A stretch of 11,271 bases of DNA. Source: Pirellulales bacterium. Its GTDB lineage: Bacteria > Planctomycetota > Planctomycetia > Pirellulales > JALHLM01. The translations under genes and the position numbers were made by a program. The number at the start of each line of letters is the position of its first letter. The first letter of the stretch is position 1. The notes below the pieces were generated by a model. The model saw only the letters and a list, made by a program, of their open reading frames with translations, did not search any database and was not told the origin of the DNA. The stretch is from NCBI GenBank assembly GCA_022844585.1, contig JALHLM010000160.1:1-11271 (forward strand), read 5' to 3'. Shown here piece by piece: positions 1 to 5,523 of this stretch.

Positions 1-442
1 CGAGGGCCCAGGTGCCGTAGCCGCCCATGCTGAGGCCGGTCAGGTATACGCGATCGGTGTCGACGCGATACTTGGCGATGATGTCGTCCAGCAGCGCATT
101 CAACTGATCCGGGCGCCACGGACGCACCGCGCACTGGGGCGAAACAACGATGAAGGGGAAATCAGGCTTGTCGGCGACGAGCTTCGGCGGACCGTGCTTC
201 TTGACGATTTCCAGATCATCGCCTGATTCCCCCGCGCCATGCAGGAACAACATCAGCGGGAATTTCTTGTCCGCGTCGGCGTAGTCCTTGGGCAAGTACA
301 GCAAGTATTTCGTCTTCACCACAATCTCCTGAGTGAACTCCGCAGGCGTCTGCGTTCCCGCCGCCGGCTCATCGGCGCGAACCGCCGGCGCCAACAGCGC
401 CACAGATCCCATCCAGACCGCCATCCACAGAATCCGCCGCAT
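1..442 (-). CDS. Secreted alpha/beta-hydrolase esterase (predicted peptidase / PHB-depolymerase-like), C-terminus cut off by window edge
   Basis: Reading the minus strand from 442 gives 147 codons with no stop before the window edge, so only the N-terminal half is present. Residues 1-23 look like a Sec signal peptide: MRR, a hydrophobic core (ILWMAVWMGSVALLAP), then an AVRA-like cleavage site. A beta-strand reading FPLMLFLHGAGESGDD (about 61-76) carries the HG oxyanion-hole motif. GLSMGGYGTWAL (136-147) is the nucleophile elbow, with Ser138 in G-x-S-x-G. The catalytic Asp and His would lie outside the window. This architecture is typical of the carboxylesterase / feruloyl-esterase-like 'predicted peptidase' family, which hydrolyses ester or peptide bonds outside the cytoplasm; the substrate cannot be told. 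The start is supported by GGAG seven bases upstream of the ATG and a TATAAT box about 65 bases upstream. Confidence 0.88.
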   Translation of the reverse strand, partial: MRRILWMAVWMGSVALLAPAVRADEPAAGTQTPAEFTQEIVVKTKYLLYLPKDYADADKKFPLMLFLHGAGESGDDLEIVKKHGPPKLVADKPDFPFIVVSPQCAVRPWRPDQLNALLDDIIAKYRVDTDRVYLTGLSMGGYGTWAL

Positions 443-507
443 GATGCATCTCCAAGGTAGGGCCGCGAGCAAAGCGCGCAGAAGGTTTTTGACAAGCCAG
501 GCCGCCG

Positions 508-513
508 ATTATA
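508..513 (-). promoter_or_regulatory. Putative -10 box (TATAAT) for the esterase gene
   Basis: The minus strand reads TATAAT here, in the context TTTATAATCGG. The expected -35 position 17 bp upstream (531-536, minus TTCCTT) is poor. Transcription would start near 501, giving a leader of about 60 nt before the ATG at 442. The perfect -10 and sensible leader length support it; the missing -35 weakens it. Confidence 0.4.
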
Positions 514-562
514 AACCCGGCCAGCAGCGGAAGGAAAGCATTGGCACAGACTGGGTCGTGTC

Positions 563-817
563 CTACGACTGTGTTGCTGCCAGTTTCGACTCCCCGTCAG
601 TTGTAATCCAATACCGCGGGATACCCGGCCGGTCCGGATTGATTTCGGCCCGGATCATTCCAGTTAGCTGAAGTTGGCGGATCGTCGGCATGAGAAGAGC
701 ACTCAGCTCTGGTCGCCGTTTCTCTGCCACTAATCGACGGTCAAGTTGATACCAACTCCATTGGCCATCATGAAGGGCGATTTCTTGCAGAACCTCAAGA
801 GCGAATTCGGCACTCAT
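563..817 (-). CDS. Small winged-helix-like protein, function unknown
   Basis: The product is 84 residues. It shows helical segments (SAEFALEVLQEIALHDG; WYQLDRRLVAEKRRPELSAL; LMPTIRQLQLTGMI) followed by a hairpin-like stretch, GIPRYWITTDGESKL. This pattern matches a winged helix-turn-helix in which the final beta wing reads R-Y-W-I-T-x-x-G, as in PadR/MarR-like or phage-type small regulators. That is fold recognition by eye, so a DNA-binding role is an inference. The upstream frame closes at a stop at 860-862, so the N-terminus cannot be much longer. The start codon lies only 4 bp from the end of an inverted-repeat element (822-969), and no Shine-Dalgarno sequence is visible. It could be a spurious ORF, but its amino-acid composition is protein-like, unlike the Arg/Pro-rich shadow frames around it. 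Confidence 0.5.
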   Translation of the reverse strand: MSAEFALEVLQEIALHDGQWSWYQLDRRLVAEKRRPELSALLMPTIRQLQLTGMIRAEINPDRPGIPRYWITTDGESKLAATQS

Positions 818-821
818 AGCG

Positions 822-969
822 CGTGGGTGCCTGGGGCAGGGGCAATAAAGGCGAGGTCGCTATGGCCCAATAGCTGGGGCTTCGTTGGAACTGTCAACCG
901 ATCGCTACGATGCCCCAGCTTATTCAACCTGGTTGCCTTCAGGACTTGCCCCAGCCCCAGGCACCCACG
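822..969. repeat. MITE-like element with 24-bp terminal inverted repeats and inner stem
   Basis: The left arm 822-845 and right arm 946-969 are reverse complements over 24 bp with one mismatch (position 838). The motif is rich in TGCCTGGGGC. A second inverted pair is nested inside: 869-880 (AATAGCTGGGGC) against 912-924, with one extra base. The element could therefore fold into a long cruciform or RNA hairpin. It contains no plausible gene, since frames crossing it are short and of odd composition. No clear target-site duplication is visible (flanking bases GCG and TCG). It resembles a non-autonomous palindromic mobile element or REP-like unit. It separates the convergent 3' end of spoVG from the 5' end of the small winged-helix gene. 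Confidence 0.65.
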
Positions 970-1000
970 TCGAACGCGCAAATCGAAGTGTGACTGAAAA

Positions 1001-1651
1001 CTAAAACACCCCAGCCCCGAAGCCGTTGTTGCTTTCGCCACGAGGTGGTCGCGGGGCTGGCGCTGGCGGTGGCGCCGTTGGCTGCGGTTGGGGATGATGT
1101 TGCGCCGCCGCCGGGCGATGCGGGCCGCGGCCGCCGCCGTGTCCGGAGGCGTGCGTGGGCTTGCGATCGAAATGCGGGGCGCTCGTTGGGGGACGATGCG
1201 CCGGCTCGCGCGTTTGCGTCCGTGGCGCGTGGTCGTAATCGTCGAAGTCGTCGTAGCTCGGGACGTAGCCGGGCAGCTTGGAGCGTTCGACCTCTTCCTG
1301 AAACGCCTTGATCACACAATCCTGAATCATCTCGCGGCAGTGCGAGTTGATCGGATGGGCGATGTCTGCGTAGAGTTTCGCCCGGCCTTCTTCGTCCTTG
1401 ATGGCGCGATCTTCCTTGAGCTTCACGCCGCACTGGTTGCAATAGCCGGCGCGCAAGTGATTCTTGCAGCCGCACGTCGGGCAATGCGAGGTCAGCTTGC
1501 GGCTGGGCATGGCCACGAAAGGACCGTTGGTCCCTTCGATGATCTTGAGATCCCGGATCACGAAGCAGTTGTCGAAAGTAATCGAACAAAACGCTTGGAG
1601 CCGCTCACCGGGTTCTTCCATGAGCTTGATGCGCACTTCTGTCACATCCAC
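1001..1651 (-). CDS. spoVG: SpoVG-family regulator with inserted zinc ribbon and Pro/His/Arg-rich tail
   Basis: The product is 216 residues, about twice the usual SpoVG length of 80-100. The core is clear: MDVTEVRIKL at the N-terminus, ITFDNCFVIRDLKIIEGTNG (24-43), FVAMPSRK (45-52), and YADIAHPINSHCRE (94-107), which matches the conserved 'DIAHPI-N' block. Between the last two blocks sits an insertion with Cys57-x2-Cys60 and Cys71-x2-Cys74, a four-Cys zinc ribbon. The C-terminal tail (about 140-216) is low complexity, rich in Pro, His, Arg and Gly, and ends in NGFGAGVF. SpoVG proteins bind DNA and RNA and act as regulators in Firmicutes; here such a role is inferred from the family. The start is GTG at 1649-1651, with AGGGAG about 7 bases upstream, and fits the family N-terminus. 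It lies 27 bp after ispE on the same strand, so the two are probably co-transcribed. Confidence 0.9.
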   Translation of the reverse strand: MDVTEVRIKLMEEPGERLQAFCSITFDNCFVIRDLKIIEGTNGPFVAMPSRKLTSHCPTCGCKNHLRAGYCNQCGVKLKEDRAIKDEEGRAKLYADIAHPINSHCREMIQDCVIKAFQEEVERSKLPGYVPSYDDFDDYDHAPRTQTREPAHRPPTSAPHFDRKPTHASGHGGGRGPHRPAAAQHHPQPQPTAPPPAPAPRPPRGESNNGFGAGVF

Positions 1652-1678
1652 GGCTGTTCTCCCTTCAATCGTGGCGAC

Positions 1679-2584
1679 TCAGCAGGCGGTACGCACAGCG
1701 TACACCTGACCGACTCCTCGACCTCGTAACCTGCTCGCGGCCCTCTGAGCATGTCCGAGGTTCCGGCAGAGCCCGAAGTAACTCGAGCCGCTGCCGCTCA
1801 TCCGATGTCCGACGAATTCGCCGTCGGCGAACTCCCGACGCAATCGTTCAATCCAAGGTGTTAACTCCGCGGCGGCCGGTTCCAGCCGATTGAACAGGCG
1901 TTCTCCGGCGGTCGCGGCATCCCCCGTGCGCAAAGCTTCCAAGAGTGGAGCCAGAGGTTGGGGATGTTCCGCCGGGCGGCAAGCACGAAAAACCGCGGCG
2001 GTACTGAGTCCCACCGGCGGAGCAACGACCACGAAGTGCAGGATGCCCAGGCCGCTTGCAGGTTCAATCCGCTCGCCGCGTCCGCGGCAAACAGCCGGAC
2101 CCCGACCTAGAAAAAACGGGACGTCGCTGCCCAACTCGGCCGCCAGCGGCAGCAATTGCTCCCGTGACCAATCGAGTCGCCAGCCCGCGTTGGCGGCCAC
2201 CAAGGCCGCCGCCGCGTCGCTCGAACCGCCCGCCATACCGGCCGCCACCGGGATGCGCTTCCAAAGCTTCATCCGGGCGCTGGCCCATATGCCGGCTCGT
2301 TCGGCCAGCAAACGCACCGCCCGCACTACGAGATTGTCGGATCCCTCCGGCAACCTGCTGGCCTCCTCGCCGGATCGCTCCACGCTCGGAAACCGTTCAC
2401 ACGTCAGTTCAATATCCCCCGTGTCCGCCGGGGCGAACCACAGGAGATCGTATAGATTCACCGGCGTCATGAGCGTCTCCAACTCATGAAAGCCGTCTGT
2501 TCGCTTGCCTAACACCTCGAGAAACAGGTTCAATTTCGCCGGCGTGCGCACCAGAACGGTCGACGGCGTGCGTTGAACGTCCAT
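1679..2584 (-). CDS. ispE: 4-diphosphocytidyl-2-C-methyl-D-erythritol kinase
   Basis: The protein is 301 residues, a normal length for this cytoplasmic GHMP-family kinase. It phosphorylates the 2-hydroxyl of CDP-methylerythritol with ATP in the non-mevalonate (MEP) isoprenoid pathway. Visible landmarks are TPAKLNLFLEVLGKRTDGFHEL at the N-terminus (Lys17 in the substrate site), the glycine-rich ATP loop PVAAGMAGGSSDAAA (112-126), GSDVPFF with the catalytic-type Asp154, and the C-terminal GHRMSGSGSSYFGL motif. The start is ATG at 2582-2584; AAGG lies only 3 bases upstream and a GAGAGGG lies further out, so the ribosome site is mediocre. It is the first gene of a two-gene unit with spoVG and has a well-placed promoter at 2656-2684. 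No anomaly was seen. Confidence 0.96.
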   Translation of the reverse strand: MDVQRTPSTVLVRTPAKLNLFLEVLGKRTDGFHELETLMTPVNLYDLLWFAPADTGDIELTCERFPSVERSGEEASRLPEGSDNLVVRAVRLLAERAGIWASARMKLWKRIPVAAGMAGGSSDAAAALVAANAGWRLDWSREQLLPLAAELGSDVPFFLGRGPAVCRGRGERIEPASGLGILHFVVVAPPVGLSTAAVFRACRPAEHPQPLAPLLEALRTGDAATAGERLFNRLEPAAAELTPWIERLRREFADGEFVGHRMSGSGSSYFGLCRNLGHAQRAASRLRGRGVGQVYAVRTAC

Positions 2585-2655
2585 GCCTTGCCCGCCCTCT
2601 CATCAACTCCCGGCGGACCGGGCTTGACAAGTAAGTTCCCTGACACAATGGCAGA

Positions 2656-2684
2656 ATTCTATGAATCCAAAACGGATCGGTCAA
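2656..2684 (-). promoter_or_regulatory. Sigma70-type promoter for ispE-spoVG
   Basis: On the minus strand, TTGACC (2679-2684) is followed by a 17-bp spacer and TAGAAT (2656-2661). Each hexamer matches the consensus at five of six positions. Transcription would start near 2649, giving a leader of about 65 nt before ispE. The -35 box overlaps one copy of a direct repeat (2674-2695), which could allow control by a bound protein. Confidence 0.65.
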
Positions 2685-2695
2685 CCTGGATCGGT
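2674..2695. repeat. Two direct copies of GGATCGGT overlapping the ispE -35 region
   Basis: GGATCGGT occurs at 2674-2681 and again at 2688-2695, with 14 bp from start to start. On the transcribed orientation these read ACCGATCC. One copy overlaps the -35 hexamer and the other lies just upstream. Tandem 8-mers in that position could form an operator, but chance is possible for an 8-bp word and no regulator is identifiable. Confidence 0.35.
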
Positions 2696-2733
2696 TAGGG
2701 GCGCTAGCGAATCAGCGAAATAGACGGCATCGA

Positions 2734-3261
2734 CTACTCCCCCGCTGGCAGTTCGTCGAATTGGAGGACGCTGAAACTAATCTCAAAATGCCAACCTTTA
2801 CTTTGTGGCGGTCCTCCAGGTCTCTTGTTCCGCGCATCGTTGCGCCATTGATTCTCTGCCGGAGCAAGCCCGGCAAACCCGCCACGTTCGTACCCGATCA
2901 ATTCGAGTCGCGTTCCCGATGCAATCGGATTCTCCTTTCTCCAGCGCGATTCAAGCTCGATCACGACCGGTTCATCCAACTCGCGTTCGCCCACCTGTCG
3001 CACCTCGAACATATTCTCCAACTTGGGCTTACTTTGGTGCTCGTCGATCATGTTCCCGCGAATGGTGAGCAAGCTTCCGAGAGGTTCGTCCAACCTGCCA
3101 TGCACCTGAATCGAGTTACCTAGTGCCCCGCCCCGCACGGTGGCAATTGGTGCTTTGGTCTTGGCCTTTGTCTTTTGGCTTCCAATCGCTTGAAAGGAAT
3201 AGAAACCGAAAAGCAGCGCCACTGCGGCAACCACCGCCCATGTGATTTGCAATCGCTTCAT
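2734..3261 (-). CDS. Membrane-anchored or secreted protein of unknown function
   Basis: I do not recognise this family. From the ATG at 3259-3261 the product is 175 residues. It starts MKRLQ and has one hydrophobic segment (ITWAVVAAVALLFGFYSF, about 4-21), either an uncleaved anchor or a signal peptide. A Lys-rich linker (SQKTKAKTKAP) follows, then a probably beta-rich, Cys-free domain with repeated polar strands such as SIQVHGRLDEPLGSLLTIRG and PVVIELESRWRK. The open frame extends two codons further to a GTG at 3267. The ATG is preferred because AAGGAG (3271-3276) lies 9 bases before it and only 3 before the GTG. No enzyme motif is visible. It is separated by 149 bp from ispE and is probably transcribed on its own. 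Confidence 0.75.
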   Translation of the reverse strand: MKRLQITWAVVAAVALLFGFYSFQAIGSQKTKAKTKAPIATVRGGALGNSIQVHGRLDEPLGSLLTIRGNMIDEHQSKPKLENMFEVRQVGERELDEPVVIELESRWRKENPIASGTRLELIGYERGGFAGLAPAENQWRNDARNKRPGGPPQSKGWHFEISFSVLQFDELPAGE

Positions 3262-3386
3262 CGGCACGCGCTCCTTGTTCGTGATCCCGCCCTTCAGAAC
3301 ACCGTAACGCCCCGGAAGTCACCGGGCAAACGATTTTCAAACTCGGTTCCCACGACGTTTGGCGCGAAACAGAGGTCGCGCGTGAA

Positions 3387-3489
3387 CTAGCCCCAACAGG
3401 GGCGACCGCCAGTAGCCAGGGGTGAAGCGCAGCGCAACCCCTGGAAGGCGGTGCGACAAAAAAACGTCCTAGCCCCAACGGGGCGACCG
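3387..3489. repeat. Duplicated motif CTAGCCCCAAC(A)GGGGCGACCG with central hairpin
   Basis: CTAGCCCCAAC-GGGGCGACCG occurs at 3387-3408 (with one extra A) and 3469-3489, about 82 bp apart in the same orientation. Each copy has a small internal palindrome (CCCC-AA-(C)GGGG). Between them is an 8-bp perfect stem, CCAGGGGT (3416-3423) with ACCCCTGG (3437-3444), around a 13-base GC-rich loop. The layout suggests a compound dispersed repeat of the kind common in planctomycete spacers rather than a gene or terminator. Confidence 0.6.
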
Positions 3490-3515
3490 AGGCAGAGATT
3501 TTGCCTTTCGGTCGC
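3483..3515. repeat. Strong imperfect hairpin next to the second repeat copy
   Basis: GCGACCGA (3483-3490) pairs with TCGGTCGC (3508-3515). GGCA (3491-3494) then pairs with TGCC (3502-3505), leaving a two-base bulge and a 7-base loop. The stem totals 12 pairs. No T-run follows on either strand, so it does not look like a classical intrinsic terminator; it is more likely part of the repeat element. Confidence 0.5.
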
Positions 3516-3537
3516 GACGATGGGGCAACGTCCTTTA

Positions 3538-3632
3538 GGAGGCGTCTTCAGGCACCGATGGGGAAAGCAGGTTTAGCAAAACGACGCGAATACGCCGCCG
3601 GCGTCTGTTTCCCCGGCGTCGGAGACGCCTCC
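3538..3632. repeat. 95-bp inverted-repeat element downstream of the toroid protein gene
   Basis: GGAGGCGTCT (3538-3547) is the exact reverse complement of AGACGCCTCC (3623-3632). Inside, CCGATGGGGAAA is roughly complementary to TTTCCCC-GGCG-TCGG, so most of the element can fold into one long imperfect hairpin. A second GGCGTCT (3600-3606) offers an alternative pairing with 3623-3629. It starts about 35 bp past the stop of the minus-strand gene at 3666, where it could act as a 3' stem-loop or bidirectional terminator, or simply be a dispersed palindromic unit. Confidence 0.5.
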
Positions 3633-3665
3633 CACAGTCGATGGCGGAAGTCGATTTTTGCCCGC

Positions 3666-5228
3666 TCAATCCTGGAACTTTTCTTCCCCGGCTTGTTCCT
3701 GGTAGATCGGCATGTGGCGGTAATAGACCTCGAGGATCATCGTCGACAGGGCGGTCGAGTAGTGGCGGCCTCCTTCGCCAGCGCCGTGGGCGCCTTGGAA
3801 ATGCCAGCTTCCCTTCTCGTGGCCGCCGGCGGCTTGTTCCTTGATCAAATAGTCGCGCATCTTGGGATTCCACTTCTCCCAAGCGTCGCCGCCAAAGTGG
3901 CTCATCACCTGCGTAGCGTAGTAGTTGTAGTACATGTCGCTGTCGGAAGGGCCGCGATCGCTCAACGTCTGCACGCCTCGCATCAAGGCCGCGTTGTCGC
4001 GCTTCCAGCCCATGTACATCCGGCACAGCAAGCCGATGGCGGTCGTCGCCGTGCCAGCGGGCGGGTTCTGATATCCGTAGCCAGCGCCGCTGTCGGTTTG
4101 AACCGTGTCGAGAAAATGGCTCGCGCCGGCCACGGTCCGCGGATCGATTCGCAGATAGGACAACTGGCCGCTCTTGAGCGCCATCAACTGCCAGCCGACG
4201 ACCGAGGTGTCGCCGGGTTGACGAGGTAGATAGCGCCAACCGCCGCCGACCGGGTCTTGCGCGTAGGTGATGAAATCGAGCGACGCCTGGGCCGGGCCTT
4301 CCAGACCTTTGTCATCGGTCATGCCGTAAGCTTCGCACAAGGCAATGGCGCAGATGCCATGCGAGTACATGCCGGCTGGAACCGGATCGTTCAACGCGCC
4401 GGGCACGTTTTCGTGCGCGTGCATATTGTTCATCAGAAAGTACAGGCCGCTTTGTACGACTTCCTTGTACTTCCCTTCGCGATGCGTGTTGCCGGCCCCC
4501 AAAAAAGGCATCAGTCCGATGCCGGTCGCGCCGAGGTTCGCTCGGTTGCCGAGCATGCCGGGATTGCCGCAGCGGCCTTGGCAATCGCCTTGCGTGTGAT
4601 CGAAGCTCCAACTGCCGTCCTGGTTCTGGTGGGCGGCCAGCCATTCCAGCGCGCGGGCCACCGCCGCTTCGCTTTCGCCGGTGCCGCCGCGCTCGATGAC
4701 GAGCCGCTTGCGCATCCCTTCGCCACGTCCCGAAAGCCCCGACCCGACGGAGCTGCCGATCTCGCTCATCAGATCGGACGAGCCGGAATTTAAACCCGGC
4801 GCGTCGAGTTCCACGGCCAGGCTCGCGGCCGGCGCGTCACTGATCTCCGAGACGCCGATGCTTTCGCTCAGTCCGGTGACTTCGGTCGGCACGGACAGTT
4901 CGGTTTCCGTGGCGTCGAGCGAGGCTGGCTGAGGCAAATCGAGCGCCGCCACATCGCTCAGACCTTCTTCCTCGCTGACCGTCGTGGCGACCAGGTTCCG
5001 CACCTGCTGCTTGATCTCTGGCAGCATCATCAGTCCGAGGGCCAGAATCACCAGCAAGTGGACCACCGCGCTAAACAACCAACTGGGGGCCGTGGTCAAC
5101 CAGTCCAGCTTGCCAGCCTGCTCCAATTGGTCGAGCTGCTCCAGCGTTTCGGAACGGGGCGCAGCGGTCGGTGCGCTCTCGGGCTCCGCGACGGCGGTCG
5201 ACGTAGTGAGGGAGTCCTGGTCGGACAT
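3666..5228 (-). CDS. Membrane-anchored prenyltransferase/squalene-oxidase-repeat (alpha/alpha toroid) protein
   Basis: The product is 520 residues. Residues 1-48 form an acidic cytoplasmic head, and 50-69 (WLFSAVVHLLVILALGLMML) a single membrane span resembling the TonB-type N-terminal anchor. Residues 71-178 are a Ser/Glu/Asp-rich low-complexity linker. From about 185 to 505 comes a helical-repeat domain with QW-like motifs: QNQDGSWSFD (201-210), DPVGGGWRY (325-333) and EKGSWHFQG (471-479). Its end is characteristic: HYSTALSTMILEVYYRHMPIY. Squalene cyclases and related toroids share this fold, but no DxDD-type catalytic acid motif is visible, so an enzyme role is not supported; binding or scaffolding at the cell surface is likelier. 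A Cys pair (216, 220) lies in the first repeat. The ATG has no clear Shine-Dalgarno sequence. It lies 295 bp downstream of the DUF1559 gene on the same strand. Confidence 0.85.
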   Translation of the reverse strand: MSDQDSLTTSTAVAEPESAPTAAPRSETLEQLDQLEQAGKLDWLTTAPSWLFSAVVHLLVILALGLMMLPEIKQQVRNLVATTVSEEEGLSDVAALDLPQPASLDATETELSVPTEVTGLSESIGVSEISDAPAASLAVELDAPGLNSGSSDLMSEIGSSVGSGLSGRGEGMRKRLVIERGGTGESEAAVARALEWLAAHQNQDGSWSFDHTQGDCQGRCGNPGMLGNRANLGATGIGLMPFLGAGNTHREGKYKEVVQSGLYFLMNNMHAHENVPGALNDPVPAGMYSHGICAIALCEAYGMTDDKGLEGPAQASLDFITYAQDPVGGGWRYLPRQPGDTSVVGWQLMALKSGQLSYLRIDPRTVAGASHFLDTVQTDSGAGYGYQNPPAGTATTAIGLLCRMYMGWKRDNAALMRGVQTLSDRGPSDSDMYYNYYATQVMSHFGGDAWEKWNPKMRDYLIKEQAAGGHEKGSWHFQGAHGAGEGGRHYSTALSTMILEVYYRHMPIYQEQAGEEKFQD

Positions 5229-5523
5229 CGTGGCTGCCGTCGAAGGTTGCTGCAGTTCCGTCGGAAGAGCGGCGCGGCAGCGTCGACAACTGCGACAACG
5301 CGGCCCACGTCTCTATTGAACAGCGTACACGATGGCTTTGCTTCCGGCCAGTTTTCGGTCGCCGATCTGGGGCGAATCCATTGTTCCGCAGCTGGCCGCA
5401 GCGGTGCGCTTGGAACCTAACGGCTGGTAATTAGCGACATCCGCTCCAACGGCGCCCGGTGACGCCTTCCGCGGCCCATATCGAATGTCGCCAGGCATTT
5501 GGCCAGGCCCGTTGCAAATACCG

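Larger units (their letters stand above)
3262..3665. other. Non-coding spacer made largely of repeats and hairpins
   Basis: This roughly 400-bp stretch holds no credible gene. Its right two thirds consist of a duplicated 21-22 bp motif, two strong hairpins and a longer inverted repeat, listed separately. The left third (3277-3386) is the probable 5' leader and promoter region of the unknown membrane protein, but no convincing -10/-35 pair was found there. Confidence 0.7.

Noticed and set aside
939..1589. A 216-codon minus-strand frame overlapping spoVG
   Set aside because: It is a shifted-frame shadow; the overlapping frame at 1001-1651 contains all SpoVG motifs.
1088..1729. A 213-codon plus-strand frame opposite spoVG
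   Set aside because: Composition is typical of an antisense shadow and it crosses the ispE/spoVG gap without a ribosome site.
2623..2652. A plus-strand TTGACA at 2623-2628 as a promoter
   Set aside because: No -10 box lies 16-18 bp downstream and no plus-strand gene follows.
3387..3515. CRISPR array
   Set aside because: Only two copies of a 21-22 bp motif with one 60-bp interval, and no cas genes nearby.
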